Shown here piece by piece: positions 51,967 through 61,520 of a DNA stretch of 64,000 bases; positions within the stretch are counted from its first letter, which is position 1, and every line of letters starts with the position of its first letter. The notes beneath the pieces were generated by a model. It was not told the DNA's origin. It was given only the letters and a program-made list of their open reading frames with translations, and did no database searches. Source of the DNA: Treponema sp. Marseille-Q3903 (GTDB taxonomy: Bacteria > Spirochaetota > Spirochaetia > Treponematales > Treponemataceae); the NCBI RefSeq assembly GCF_014334335.1, contig NZ_JACSEU010000001.1:1612001-1676000 (forward strand), in the 5' to 3' direction. The translations under genes and the position numbers were made by a program.

Positions 51967-52860
51967 TTATTTTTTAGAAAGTTTGCCAGAATTCCATGCG
52001 TCAGCAATCTTTGAACTTGCCTCTGAATCAGCCTTAATATTTTTGATTGCATTCAACACAAATGCTATGAATATAAAAATAAGCAACGCTGCAAAGAATA
52101 CGATAGCTAGAGTTTTTAATCGTCCAAGAGGTTCTAAAACAATAAATGGAATTGGCATTAGATAAATAAATGAAGTAAAACTTACCAAAAACTGCTCTAT
52201 TTTTGTATCTAACTCCTGCATTCTTTGAATAGATGAGCGGTCTGTATTGTCATTGAGAAAACTTTCAGTTTTTCTAAGAGAATCGAGGTTGGTCTTTTTA
52301 AACTCTTTAACCAAAGGAAGCAAGGAGTCTTCAAGCTGTTTTTCTGTTTTTGAGACCATGTCGGTTATCAATTGGTCGCAAATATCTTTATTTTCCTGTG
52401 GAACTTTTACATAAATTTCAATTGCATTCCCAAGTGGTGAAATATTTATAGTAATGTTTTTATTTTGAAGTCTCAGAATAAAAGAATTATATTGATAATC
52501 TGTCAATTTATAAGCGTCTCTATCAAATGCGGGAAAAACTTTGTGTTCTTCCGCCAAAAACTGAGGACGATTTAAATAATAGCCTGCAAGTTTAGAGACC
52601 TCTTGAGGAAACAAACTTGACACAGTTTTATCTATTGAATTAATTGACAATGTATATGTTATGTTTAATTCATGAACATTGCTCGGTTTTTGTACGATTG
52701 GTAAAACAAATAATTTAACAACTGCAAGCAAAGTCACCGCAGCAGTTCCAATACAAATCAATTTTCTGTATCTGATAAGTACAGCAAAAAGGTCAATCAA
52801 ACTGATTTCATCATCATTTTTTTCTGTAATAGTTTTATCTTTGTCTTCCATAAGAGGCAT
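51967..52860 (-). CDS. Wzz-like chain-length / polysaccharide co-polymerase protein
   Basis: 297 residues with the Wzz layout: a short cytoplasmic N-terminus (EISLIDLFAVLIRYRKL), a first membrane segment (ICIGTAAVTLLAVVKLFVLPIV), a periplasmic helical domain, and a second segment (LAIVFFAALLIFIFIAFVL) near the C-terminus. No tyrosine kinase domain. It probably sets the length of a surface or periplasmic glycan with the WecA and ManC genes upstream. The ATG nine bases inside (52851) is an equally good start. Confidence 0.78.
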   Translation of the reverse strand: MPLMEDKDKTITEKNDDEISLIDLFAVLIRYRKLICIGTAAVTLLAVVKLFVLPIVQKPSNVHELNITYTLSINSIDKTVSSLFPQEVSKLAGYYLNRPQFLAEEHKVFPAFDRDAYKLTDYQYNSFILRLQNKNITINISPLGNAIEIYVKVPQENKDICDQLITDMVSKTEKQLEDSLLPLVKEFKKTNLDSLRKTESFLNDNTDRSSIQRMQELDTKIEQFLVSFTSFIYLMPIPFIVLEPLGRLKTLAIVFFAALLIFIFIAFVLNAIKNIKADSEASSKIADAWNSGKLSKK

Positions 52861-52913
52861 ATTATCACACGCACAAAAAAAAATCTATCAGTTATTGCAA
52901 GCTCAATTAAGTT

Positions 52914-53570
52914 TTAATTTTCTAAATGTTTTCCGGTAGTATACATTCTTATAAACCAGTTGTTTATGCCGTGAAGCCTTGCCCAGAATGCATTTATTAT
53001 ATACCGCCTAAAAAAAACAGGCAATTTAAATGAAGTTTGCACAGCCAAATACATAACAACAGAAGAACCTTTATCTACTGTCATGATGAAAATTGTAAAT
53101 TCGCCGGGTTTTATTGCACGAAATAAAAAATTTTCGAGTTTTTTGTTTAGCACGGCAGTACATGTGCAGATATTGTCATGCTGATAAAATTCCGTATCAA
53201 AATAAAGCTTCCCGAATGTTTTATCTTTTACATAAAGCATATTTTTATTTTTGTTATATTTTGATTCTGTAAATATAGGTTTTCTTACTTTGTGAACTAT
53301 ATTGTAATAATCAACGCCGCCGCCCATTGTATCTATTTTATTCTGAAGAATTTCATCACACGAAAAATAATTTGATTTTGGAAGCTCAACGACAGATTGA
53401 TAGCAGTAATTTATTTTATGTAGCTTTTCTAGATTGTATTTGTAAAAGTCTGATAAACATGTTTGGGGTATCAAAGAATAATCAGCTTCCATTGAATCAA
53501 AATAAACTTGCGCGTAGAGCGAATTGAGCAACAAAAAGGCGACTATCAAAGAGAGAAATATTTTTTTCAT
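52914..53570 (-). CDS. Exported protein, unknown function
   Basis: 218 residues beginning with a signal peptide (MKKIFLSLIVAFLLLNSLYAQ). The start at 53570 is chosen since it opens into that signal and lies 4 bases after the wecA stop. The mature part has several Cys and many Tyr, Asn and Lys residues, and no domain I can name. It sits between WecA and the Wzz-like protein, so a role in glycan assembly or in the envelope is plausible only by position. Confidence 0.72.
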   Translation of the reverse strand: MKKIFLSLIVAFLLLNSLYAQVYFDSMEADYSLIPQTCLSDFYKYNLEKLHKINYCYQSVVELPKSNYFSCDEILQNKIDTMGGGVDYYNIVHKVRKPIFTESKYNKNKNMLYVKDKTFGKLYFDTEFYQHDNICTCTAVLNKKLENFLFRAIKPGEFTIFIMTVDKGSSVVMYLAVQTSFKLPVFFRRYIINAFWARLHGINNWFIRMYTTGKHLEN

Positions 53571-53574
53571 CGGA

Positions 53575-54639
53575 CTATTTTGTAAGATCAGGAACAGGAA
53601 CTCCAAGCTGATTGTGTTTCTTTAGCACATTCCAATGGATAAAATGGAGCATACTGAATGCAAGTGTTACAAACATCAATGCGAGAATCAAAATCACAGT
53701 GCCGAATTTTTCAGGCATAAACATTGAGAGTGCTGCCGAAATACATATTCCACATTGAATTAAAGCAATGACAACTAACGTGCCTTTTATTGAAAGCCCC
53801 AGATTCAAAAGTTTGTGATGAAGATGGAGCCTGTCTGGAGCCATTACTGAACGATGGTCTCGAATGCGGCGCCATATTGTCGCAATTGTATCAAACACTG
53901 GAATCGATGACAAAAGAAAAACTAGCAAAAATTTATTGAATTCTATTTTTTCTATGTTTATGCTCAAAGGAGTAACCGCAATCATAAAGCCAAGAAACTG
54001 GCTTCCACAGTCGCCCATAAATATTTTTGCAGGCGGCATATTGAAAACTAAAAATCCTAAAATCGCTGTGGCAAGAAAAATACAGATAAAACCGTTCATA
54101 TCGCTCATCACTACACATGTTATTCCAATTGTCATAAAAACAGACAACGATAAAAAGCCGCAAAGAGAATCTAGCCCGTCTATTAAATTATATGCATTTA
54201 TTAAGCCGAGACACCATCCGAACGTAAGAAGATAGCTGAACCACAACGGCAACTTCCATCCGCAAATCGATTCAAATCTAAAGCCATTTAACACGACAAT
54301 TGTCACTGCGATTATCTGTACACAAAGTTTTATAACTGCACGAATATCTAAAAAATCGTCTAAAATGCAAAAAAAGAAAATTATAGAGCCTGAGACGATG
54401 AGAGGAACGCTGTGTTTTACAGGAATTCCTTTGAAAACTAAACTGTAAACGACAAGCGCTGCAAAAAAAGACAATACAAACGCAACTCCGCCGAGTCTTG
54501 GAATGTTTCCTGTGTGAATTTTTCTAGCATTTGTAGAATCATAAAAACTGTATTTTTTACAGAAGATAATCACAACTTTTGTCAAAAAAAGAGATATCAA
54601 AAATGCCACTGCGGCGATGATAATTGGAATAATATACAT
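53575..54639 (-). CDS. Undecaprenyl-phosphate sugar-1-phosphate transferase (WecA/TagO type)
   Basis: 354-residue multi-pass enzyme of the MraY/WecA family that starts a lipid-linked glycan, most often by moving GlcNAc-1-phosphate to undecaprenyl phosphate. Motifs: PRLGGVAFVLSF, DDFLDIR, NAYNLIDGLDSLCG, FMGDCGSQFLGF and the HLHHKLLNLG loop of the WecA group. About ten membrane segments. The next step and polymerase are not in the window; ManC and the Wzz-like protein are. Confidence 0.92.
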   Translation of the reverse strand: MYIIPIIIAAVAFLISLFLTKVVIIFCKKYSFYDSTNARKIHTGNIPRLGGVAFVLSFFAALVVYSLVFKGIPVKHSVPLIVSGSIIFFFCILDDFLDIRAVIKLCVQIIAVTIVVLNGFRFESICGWKLPLWFSYLLTFGWCLGLINAYNLIDGLDSLCGFLSLSVFMTIGITCVVMSDMNGFICIFLATAILGFLVFNMPPAKIFMGDCGSQFLGFMIAVTPLSINIEKIEFNKFLLVFLLSSIPVFDTIATIWRRIRDHRSVMAPDRLHLHHKLLNLGLSIKGTLVVIALIQCGICISAALSMFMPEKFGTVILILALMFVTLAFSMLHFIHWNVLKKHNQLGVPVPDLTK

Positions 54640-54648
54640 ATAAAACCT

Positions 54649-55677
54649 CTAGAGATTTTTAATCTCTTCTGCTGCTTTTTTTACATCTTGAACTTTGTCT
54701 TTTGCAGCGACTAAAATCGTATTTTCCGATTCAACAATGACAATGTCTCTAAGCCCAATCACCGCGATTGGCTTTTTTACCGAGTGAACGTATGAGTTTT
54801 TAGTATCAAGCATCAGTGCCTTCCCTTTTAATACGTTTCCATGTTCATCTTTTTTGTTTATATCCCACAACGCTGCCCACGAGCCGACATCGCTCCAGCC
54901 GGCATCGAGTTTTACAACTTTGCCTTTTTTTGTGTGCTCCATCACAGCGTAGTCAATTGAATTTCCTTTAATTTTTTCAAAACTTTTTTTATCAAGCCGT
55001 ATAAAATCATTTTCAACTACAGCGTTTTCATAAGACTGTTTAGAAAGCATCTCCATCTCCGGTTCAAATTTTTCAAGCTCTGAAAGGAACGTTGAAGCTT
55101 TAAAAACAAACATCCCACTGTTCCAAGAATATTGACCGCTTGCGATGTATTCTTCGGCTTTTTCAAGGCAAGGTTTTTCTACAAACTTTTCAAGGTTGTC
55201 GTTCCCTTTTATATATCCGTACCCTGTAGAAGGAAAAGTTGGGACAATTCCAAACGTTACGAGGTAGCCTTCTAAAGCTTTTTCTGCAGCGATTTTTATA
55301 GCTGCCTGAAATTTCTCTTCATCAGCTATCACGTGGTCGCTTGGAAAAACTGCAACGATTGCGTTTTTATCTTCATTGAGAGCAGCACAACATGCGGCAG
55401 CAATTGCAGGTGCTGTATTTTTTGCGACAGGTTCAAGCAAAATCTTAGGCTTTTTATCGCTGACTTCCGAGAGTTGCTCAGCGACTAAAAACCTGTGGTT
55501 TTCATTGCAGGAGATTATAGGAGCAGAGCACTCTACCCCTTTTAATCGGAGTAAAGTGTTCTGAATCATTGTGAAATTGTTTGTAAGTTTTAAAAACTGT
55601 TTTGGAATTTCTGATGTTGAAAGCGGCCACAGGCGAGAGCCGCTGCCACCACTTAAAATTACAGGTGTTATACGCAT
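54649..55677 (-). CDS. manC: Mannose-1-phosphate guanylyltransferase
   Basis: Makes GDP-mannose. 342 residues: LSGGSGSRLWPLSTSEIPKQFLKL is the nucleotide-binding signature, followed by EPVAKNTAPAIAAA, VFPSDHVIADEE and FVEKPCLEKAEEYIASGQYSWNSGMFVFKAS. There is no C-terminal phosphomannose isomerase domain, so it is the single-function form. It supplies activated mannose for glycan synthesis with WecA 9 bases downstream. Confidence 0.93.
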   Translation of the reverse strand: MRITPVILSGGSGSRLWPLSTSEIPKQFLKLTNNFTMIQNTLLRLKGVECSAPIISCNENHRFLVAEQLSEVSDKKPKILLEPVAKNTAPAIAAACCAALNEDKNAIVAVFPSDHVIADEEKFQAAIKIAAEKALEGYLVTFGIVPTFPSTGYGYIKGNDNLEKFVEKPCLEKAEEYIASGQYSWNSGMFVFKASTFLSELEKFEPEMEMLSKQSYENAVVENDFIRLDKKSFEKIKGNSIDYAVMEHTKKGKVVKLDAGWSDVGSWAALWDINKKDEHGNVLKGKALMLDTKNSYVHSVKKPIAVIGLRDIVIVESENTILVAAKDKVQDVKKAAEEIKNL

Positions 55678-55746
55678 ATATTTTGTATTTTAATAATTTT
55701 CACTGCGTTAGTCATCATAATTTACATCAGATATTTATCAGTTGTT

Positions 55747-57255
55747 TTACTGACAGATTTTTTCATTTTTGCGTCCATAAATCTTTGTATATTTTCCCAA
55801 AAACTCAACGATGTCATCACTGAACTGATCTGATGTTGCGCGCCATTTCCAGTTTTCGCCGACTGTTGAAGGAGTGTTCATTCTTCCTTCCTTTCCGCAA
55901 CCGATTAAATCCTGCATTGTCAAGATGCATGTGTTTGCAACGCTAGAAATCCCTGAGAGCATCATTTCTTCTCTGACTTTTGACTTATCTGTAATTCTGT
56001 AATAATCCATTGCAGCCTGAACAAATTGTTCTTTTTCCTGTTCAACCCACTGATTGATTGTGCAGTTATCGTGAGTTCCTGTATAAACTACGCAGTTTTT
56101 CGGAAATTCATAAGGGATATATCCGTTTTTGTCATTTGCATCAAAAGCAAATTGAAGGACTTTCATTCCCGGGAAACCTGTATCTTTTAAAAGCTGACGC
56201 ACGGTGTCTGTCACATAGCCAAGATCTTCTGCAATGATAGGAAGTTCACCAAAACTGTCTTTAAGCTCTTTGAACAAATCCATTCCCGGACCTTTTTTCC
56301 ATTCCCCGATTTTGGCATCTATTGAACCGTATTTTACAGAGTAGAAAGTGTCGAATCCGCGGAAATGATCGATTCTTAAAATATCGTAAATTTTCAGACT
56401 AGATGTAATTCTCTGCTTCCACCATTTAAAACCTGTTTTTTTACAGTAATCCCAGCGGTAGACAGGATTTCCCCAAAGCTGACCTCCCAAAGCGTAAGCG
56501 TCAGGTGGACAACCGGCAACTTCAATAGGAATGTGATTTTCATCAAGCATAAAAATCTCAGGATTAGTCCAAACATCAGCGCTGTCGGCAGCAACATAAA
56601 TCGGAATATCACCGATTATGCTGATTCCTTTTTTATTTGCATAATCTTTTAGAGAAAACCACTGTTTGAAAAACAGATATTGAAGAATTTTATAATATTC
56701 TATTCTGTCTGAACATTTTTTTGTCCACTTTTCTACGGCAGAACTTTCATGCAAAAGAATATCTTTTTCCCAATTGATAAAAGATGACCCGTTGTGTTCG
56801 TCTTTTATTGCCATAAATAGCGCATAATCTTGAAGCCAGAAATCATTTTTTTTACAAAATTCGTGATAGTCGGCTGGAATATTTTTTTCAAAATTCTTCT
56901 GAATCAATTTAAAAATCTTGTGGCGCTCAACGTAAAGAATTCCGTAATCAACTTTTTTTTCGGATTCACACCATTTTACATTTTTGTAATCTTGAGCGGA
57001 AATTAAACCGTCTTTTTCAAGAAGCTCAAAATCTATAAAATACGGATTTCCTGCAAAAGTCGAAAAACTCTGATATGGAGAGTCTCCATAACTCGTAGGA
57101 CAGATTGGAAGAATTTGCCAATATGTTTGTCCGCTTTTTACAAGAAAGTCTACAAATGCAAAAGCATGCTTTCCCATTGTTCCAATACCGGTTTCACCCG
57201 GCAAAGACGAAATGTGCATTAAAACACCGTTAGAGCGTTTATCTAATAAAGACAT
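55747..57255 (-). CDS. malQ: 4-alpha-glucanotransferase (amylomaltase, GH77)
   Basis: Disproportionates malto-oligosaccharides, releasing glucose. 502 residues; GH77 markers: NGVLMHISSLPGETGIGTMGKHAFAFVDFL, WQILPICPTSYGDSPYQSFSTFAGNPYFID, LRIDHFRGFDTFYSV (nucleophile Asp), IIAEDLGYVT (acid Glu) and YTGTHDNCTINQW. It follows the LacI gene by 12 bases and belongs with the ABC importer upstream on the same strand. Confidence 0.96.
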   Translation of the reverse strand: MSLLDKRSNGVLMHISSLPGETGIGTMGKHAFAFVDFLVKSGQTYWQILPICPTSYGDSPYQSFSTFAGNPYFIDFELLEKDGLISAQDYKNVKWCESEKKVDYGILYVERHKIFKLIQKNFEKNIPADYHEFCKKNDFWLQDYALFMAIKDEHNGSSFINWEKDILLHESSAVEKWTKKCSDRIEYYKILQYLFFKQWFSLKDYANKKGISIIGDIPIYVAADSADVWTNPEIFMLDENHIPIEVAGCPPDAYALGGQLWGNPVYRWDYCKKTGFKWWKQRITSSLKIYDILRIDHFRGFDTFYSVKYGSIDAKIGEWKKGPGMDLFKELKDSFGELPIIAEDLGYVTDTVRQLLKDTGFPGMKVLQFAFDANDKNGYIPYEFPKNCVVYTGTHDNCTINQWVEQEKEQFVQAAMDYYRITDKSKVREEMMLSGISSVANTCILTMQDLIGCGKEGRMNTPSTVGENWKWRATSDQFSDDIVEFLGKYTKIYGRKNEKICQ

Positions 57256-57267
57256 AAAAACACCTTA

Positions 57268-58272
57268 TCAATTTATTTTTTTTACGCTTTCACCTTTTAT
57301 AAACTCAAATGGAATGATTTTATGACAAGGATTAGCGTTTTTTTCTATACAATCGAGCAAAACAGAAAGCCCTTCTCTTGCAAGTTCATCAGCGTTTTGC
57401 CGAATTGTCGTAATTCTTGGACAAAAATAATTGGCCAGCGAGATTCCGTCAAATCCTATGATAGAAAATCTTTCTGGCACAGAATAATTCATGTCTCTAA
57501 GTTGCCTGCAGGCGCCAATAGCCATCGCATCTGACATTGTAAATATTGCAGTAATATCAGGATTCCTTTTTATAAGATTTTTTACAGCCGCTTCACCACC
57601 TTCAAAGGAATATTTGGAAGGCTCATACGACTTTTCAAAATCAAAACTGAGATTAGCTTCATCCATCGCTTTGAGGAATCCTTCATAACGGATAGTAGAA
57701 AGGCCTGTATCAAGTGCACCGCCAATCACTCCAATATTTTTATGTCCGTTTTCAATCAAATGCTTTGCAGAAAAATAAGAAGCCTCAAAGTTGTCGATGC
57801 TTACGCTTGAAACATATTTACTGTCTAAAGTGTGAGCTTGATTTGAAATAAGGACACTAGGTTCGTGAACCCTTTCAAAATCATCGGCAAGTTTGTCCGG
57901 GCTTCCACCTAAAAAAATTATGCCAAGAGGTTTCTGCTCACAAGCAATGCGAGTGGCATTTAATCCTTCATCATCGTTTTCATCAAGGACTACGACGCTT
58001 GCAGTATATGGAAGCGGTTCTAGCATTTTTTGAATTCTTTCCAAAAGGCTAGTCAAAAGAATACTTGAGGTTCCTTTTACAATAATCACAAGATTGTTTC
58101 GTTCCTGAGATTTCAGCAGTTTAGCATTTGTGTTCAAAAAAAATCCATACTTTTCAACAACAGCCATAACCTTTTGACGCGTTTTATCACTGACATCAGG
58201 ATGATTATTAAGAACTCTCGAAACTGTACCAATGGCACAATCACATTCTTTTGCAATATCTTTTATTGTCAT
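57268..58272 (-). CDS. LacI-family transcriptional regulator
   Basis: 334 residues. HTH and hinge at the N-terminus (MTIKDIAKECDCAIGTVSRVLNNHPDVSDKTRQKVMAVVEKYGF) then the periplasmic-binding-like sensor domain (VIGGALDTGLSTIRYEGFLKAM, AIFTMSDAMAIGACRQLRD, IIGFDGISLANYFCPRITTIRQ). By position it controls maltodextrin uptake and malQ; its probable operator is at 61521-61544 before the binding-protein gene. Confidence 0.93.
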   Translation of the reverse strand: MTIKDIAKECDCAIGTVSRVLNNHPDVSDKTRQKVMAVVEKYGFFLNTNAKLLKSQERNNLVIIVKGTSSILLTSLLERIQKMLEPLPYTASVVVLDENDDEGLNATRIACEQKPLGIIFLGGSPDKLADDFERVHEPSVLISNQAHTLDSKYVSSVSIDNFEASYFSAKHLIENGHKNIGVIGGALDTGLSTIRYEGFLKAMDEANLSFDFEKSYEPSKYSFEGGEAAVKNLIKRNPDITAIFTMSDAMAIGACRQLRDMNYSVPERFSIIGFDGISLANYFCPRITTIRQNADELAREGLSVLLDCIEKNANPCHKIIPFEFIKGESVKKIN

Positions 58273-58342
58273 ACCACTTTCCTAAATAAAATCAATGAAC
58301 CGTCCAAAAATTAAATTTTTAGACAGAACATTGTTGCAAACA

Positions 58343-59188
58343 TTATCCTTTTACAGCTCCGGCAATTACACCTTTTATAATGTACTTTTGTGAACCCATG
58401 TAAAATGCAATGATAGGAATAACTGACAAAACCAGCATTGCCATGAATCCGCCGTAATCTGTAGAACCGTAAGCACCCTGCATTGCAATTTGAATTGCAA
58501 CAGGAACTGTCTTGTGGTCAGAACCAAGTACAAGATAAGGAAGAAGGAAGTCGTTCCAAACCCACATTGCATTCAAAACCGCAACAGTAATTGAAGTAGG
58601 CTTTAACATCGGAAAAACAATCAGGAAAAATCTCTGAATAGGATTACATCCATCAATTTTTGCAGCTTCCTCTATTTCTAGCGGGAGTCCTTTGACAAAA
58701 CCTGAAAACATAAATACTGAGAGCCCAGCTCCAAAACCAAGGTATACAAGAACTACTCCAAAAATATTTGAAAAATAAATTGAAGTTACAACAAAAGTCA
58801 TCGTGTACATCACCATCTGGAATGGTACAATCATACTGAATACAAATATGTAATACAATAGTTTTGTAACTTTGTCTTTTACGCGCACAATGTACCATGC
58901 AGTCATCGATGAGCATAAGACAATCAAAACAACTGAAAATATACTTACAAAGACAGAGCGAAAGAACGCTAATAAAAATCCTGAAGTAGTAAGCCCATTT
59001 AGATAGTTTTCAAAACCGACGAACATGTCGCCGCTAGGCCATGCAAATGGTTGAATAGACACGTAAAATCTTGCCTTAAATGAATTCATAAAAACAAGAA
59101 TGACTGGAAAAACGAAAACACAAGTTAAAATAATCAAAATTCCGAGTGTAATAAAATTATTTACAGCTCTTTTTTCTCTCATCAGCAT
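58343..59188 (-). CDS. Sugar ABC transporter permease (MalG type)
   Basis: 281 residues, six membrane segments. The EAA coupling loop reads EIEEAAKIDGCNPIQRFFLIVFPMLKPT. C-terminal segments match MalG-like carbohydrate permeases (CUT1 family). Its ATG shares a base with the stop of the preceding permease (TAATG). No ATPase gene is in the cluster, so a shared MsiK/MalK-like ATPase elsewhere must energise it. Confidence 0.93.
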   Translation of the reverse strand: MLMREKRAVNNFITLGILIILTCVFVFPVILVFMNSFKARFYVSIQPFAWPSGDMFVGFENYLNGLTTSGFLLAFFRSVFVSIFSVVLIVLCSSMTAWYIVRVKDKVTKLLYYIFVFSMIVPFQMVMYTMTFVVTSIYFSNIFGVVLVYLGFGAGLSVFMFSGFVKGLPLEIEEAAKIDGCNPIQRFFLIVFPMLKPTSITVAVLNAMWVWNDFLLPYLVLGSDHKTVPVAIQIAMQGAYGSTDYGGFMAMLVLSVIPIIAFYMGSQKYIIKGVIAGAVKG

Positions 59189-60054
59189 TATTGTTCAATC
59201 TCCTTTCTACCTGTAGCACGCAACTGAATAAACGCAATTAAAGCTACGATGATAAAGAAAATTACGGCTTTAGCCTGAGCTACACCGTGCCAATTTGCAT
59301 TTCTATTGTAAAATGTCTGATAAATATTCAAAGCCAACATCTCAGTTGTTTTTTCCGGAGCTCCTGCTGTAAGAGCAAGGTTCTGGTCAAACATCTTAAA
59401 TGAGTTAGACAATGTCAAAAATGTACAGATTGTGATAGCTGGCATTACCATTGGAATCTTTACATGAAATAAAATTCTGAAACCGGATGCGCCATCAATC
59501 TGTGCAGCCTCAAGCAAATCTTCCGGAACATTCTGAAGACCGGCGATGTATATAACCATCATATAACCTATATGCTGCCAGTTTGTAAGGATGACAAGTC
59601 CCCAAAAACCGTATTCTGTTTTAAAAGAAATATCTGCACCAAAATAACGAAGTAAAACACCGTTCAAAAGAAGATTCCAGATATATCCTAATACGATACC
59701 TCCGATAAGGTTTGGCATAAAAAATATTGATCTGAAAAAATTTGTTCCTTTTATTCCTTTTGTGAGCATCAATGCCAGAGCAAAAGCAAATACATTTACG
59801 GTAATAATTGAAACAACTGTGAATATCGAAGTAAATTCAAGAGCATGTAAGAACTCGTTATCAACAGTAAACGCCTTAATATAATTCTTAAAGCCTACAA
59901 ATGATGTAATATCCGTAACTGTAGTAAATTTAGTAAAAGACAATCCAATACCCATAAAAAAAGGAACTACAAAAAACAGAGTAAAGCAAATCAATGTAGG
60001 TAAAACAAATATTGGAAAATATCTTCGTATAGAATTTCTACCCTTATTTTTCAT
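59188..60054 (-). CDS. Sugar ABC transporter permease (MalF type)
   Basis: 288 residues, six membrane segments; EAA loop EDLLEAAQIDGASGFRILFHVKIPMVMPAI. The ATG at 60054 is chosen because GGAGGAAAAG stands directly before it; a TTG reading five codons longer would include the ribosome site. It lacks the long periplasmic loop of E. coli MalF, as usual for CUT1 permeases of this size. A hairpin separates it from the binding-protein gene. Confidence 0.93.
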   Translation of the reverse strand: MKNKGRNSIRRYFPIFVLPTLICFTLFFVVPFFMGIGLSFTKFTTVTDITSFVGFKNYIKAFTVDNEFLHALEFTSIFTVVSIITVNVFAFALALMLTKGIKGTNFFRSIFFMPNLIGGIVLGYIWNLLLNGVLLRYFGADISFKTEYGFWGLVILTNWQHIGYMMVIYIAGLQNVPEDLLEAAQIDGASGFRILFHVKIPMVMPAITICTFLTLSNSFKMFDQNLALTAGAPEKTTEMLALNIYQTFYNRNANWHGVAQAKAVIFFIIVALIAFIQLRATGRKEIEQ

Positions 60055-60089
60055 CTTTTCCTCCAACAAGATTTTTTTTGATTATAAAA

Positions 60090-60121
60090 AGAGCGGATTT
60101 AAGATTTTATAAATCCGCTCT
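60090..60121 (-). terminator. Attenuating hairpin between binding-protein and permease genes
   Basis: AGAGCGGATTT and its exact complement (60090-60100 with 60111-60121) form an 11-base stem followed on the minus strand by TTTTTATAAT. In many sugar transporter operons such a site lowers permease expression relative to the binding protein. Confidence 0.82.
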
Positions 60122-60147
60122 GTGATAAACATCTCTAATAGCTAAAA

Positions 60148-61473
60148 TTAGTCAGCCATTGCACTTTCTGTAGCCCAGTCAGAAACTACCTGTGCTTTTA
60201 CTTCGTCCCAAGATTTAGAACCCTGAGCGTAGCGGAGCAATGAAGCACCAAAGTTGTCTTTGAATCTTCTGCTAGGGAACAATGTGAAGTTCCATGCAAC
60301 AGATGTTATGCCAGGCATATCCATCCATCGGAGGATTTCTTTTGCCAATGGATCTGTAGGTTTTTCATTGTCAGCAAATGTATCAAATGGAGCGATGAAT
60401 CTGAGTTTGTTCAATACATAGTCTTTACCCGTCTTTGAAGAGTACAACCAATAGATAAAGTCAGCAGTTGCTTTCTGGTCTTCTTTAGAAGCTTTTGAGT
60501 TGATACTGAAGAAGTTTTCTGTTCCAATACAAAGTCCCTGATTTTCTTCACCTGCAACACCTGTGTAGATTGGGAGATATTTTACGTTTTCAGCTTTTAC
60601 TTTGTTTCCTGAAACACCTGCAATCTGTCCCCAAGCCCAGTTTCCGTTCTGTACCATAGCACATTCTTCAAGAGCAAATTCAGCCATAGAGTTTTCAACA
60701 GTTTTTACACCTGTGTTTTTAGCAGGAATAACTGAATCGTTCAAATAAAGGTCAAAAATGTTCTGATATTCCTTTGCGTACTGGAATGTGATTTTCTTTG
60801 TTGCGTCGGAAGAAAGATCAATTTTGTTGTTTTTGAATTCATAGTAGATAGGAAGGTTTGCAAGGTGAGTCTGCCATCGCCAGTTATCTCCTGCTTTCAG
60901 TGATGTAGAAGCGAAGACACCTTTGATTTTAAGAGCTGAAGCGTTTCTCTGCATATCATCAGCAACTTCTTTGAGTGCGGCAAAGTTCTTTACTTCGTCC
61001 ATAGATTTATATTTTGTTGCTTTGTTTGGAAGAGCAAAATATCTGTCTGTAATTGCTTTGTTGTAAATGATACCATATCCTTCAACTACATAAGGAATAC
61101 CATAAACTTTTCCCTTGTTAGTTATAGCAAGAGATTTATCTGTAAGGTGTTTGTAGAGTTCTGTCTTTGAAAGATCTGCACAGTAGTTCTTCCAGTTAGC
61201 ATATCCACGTGGTCCATTGATCTGGAACAATGTTGGAGCCTGCGATTTGATAGACATTTTCGCAGAGAGTGTAGATTCGTACTGGTTATTTGCTGCGGTT
61301 TCAATAATAATTTTTACGCCAGTTTCTTTTTCATAATCAGCTGCCAATTCCTGGTATACATCTGCAACTTCCGGCTTTCCGTTCAAAAAGCGAACCTGCC
61401 CCTTTTTTGCTGCCCCGAACATTGATGCAGCAGCAGCCAACAACATTGTTGTTGCCAAAATAATTTTTTTCAT
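60148..61473 (-). CDS. Sugar ABC transporter substrate-binding protein
   Basis: 441 residues, CUT1-type solute-binding protein with a standard signal peptide (MKKIILATTMLLAAAASMFGAA); there is no lipobox Cys, so it is free in the periplasm or held by an uncleaved signal. Recognisable segments: YEKETGVKIIIETAANNQYESTLSAKM, GYGIIYNKAI and the C-terminal ATADFIYWLYSSKTGKDYVL. With malQ and the LacI gene, malto-oligosaccharides are the likely substrate. Ribosome site AGGAGGAAAA. Confidence 0.92.
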   Translation of the reverse strand: MKKIILATTMLLAAAASMFGAAKKGQVRFLNGKPEVADVYQELAADYEKETGVKIIIETAANNQYESTLSAKMSIKSQAPTLFQINGPRGYANWKNYCADLSKTELYKHLTDKSLAITNKGKVYGIPYVVEGYGIIYNKAITDRYFALPNKATKYKSMDEVKNFAALKEVADDMQRNASALKIKGVFASTSLKAGDNWRWQTHLANLPIYYEFKNNKIDLSSDATKKITFQYAKEYQNIFDLYLNDSVIPAKNTGVKTVENSMAEFALEECAMVQNGNWAWGQIAGVSGNKVKAENVKYLPIYTGVAGEENQGLCIGTENFFSINSKASKEDQKATADFIYWLYSSKTGKDYVLNKLRFIAPFDTFADNEKPTDPLAKEILRWMDMPGITSVAWNFTLFPSRRFKDNFGASLLRYAQGSKSWDEVKAQVVSDWATESAMAD

Positions 61474-61520
61474 TTTTTCCTCCTGTGAAAAAAAATTTTT
61501 AAATATTTTTGTAATAGATT

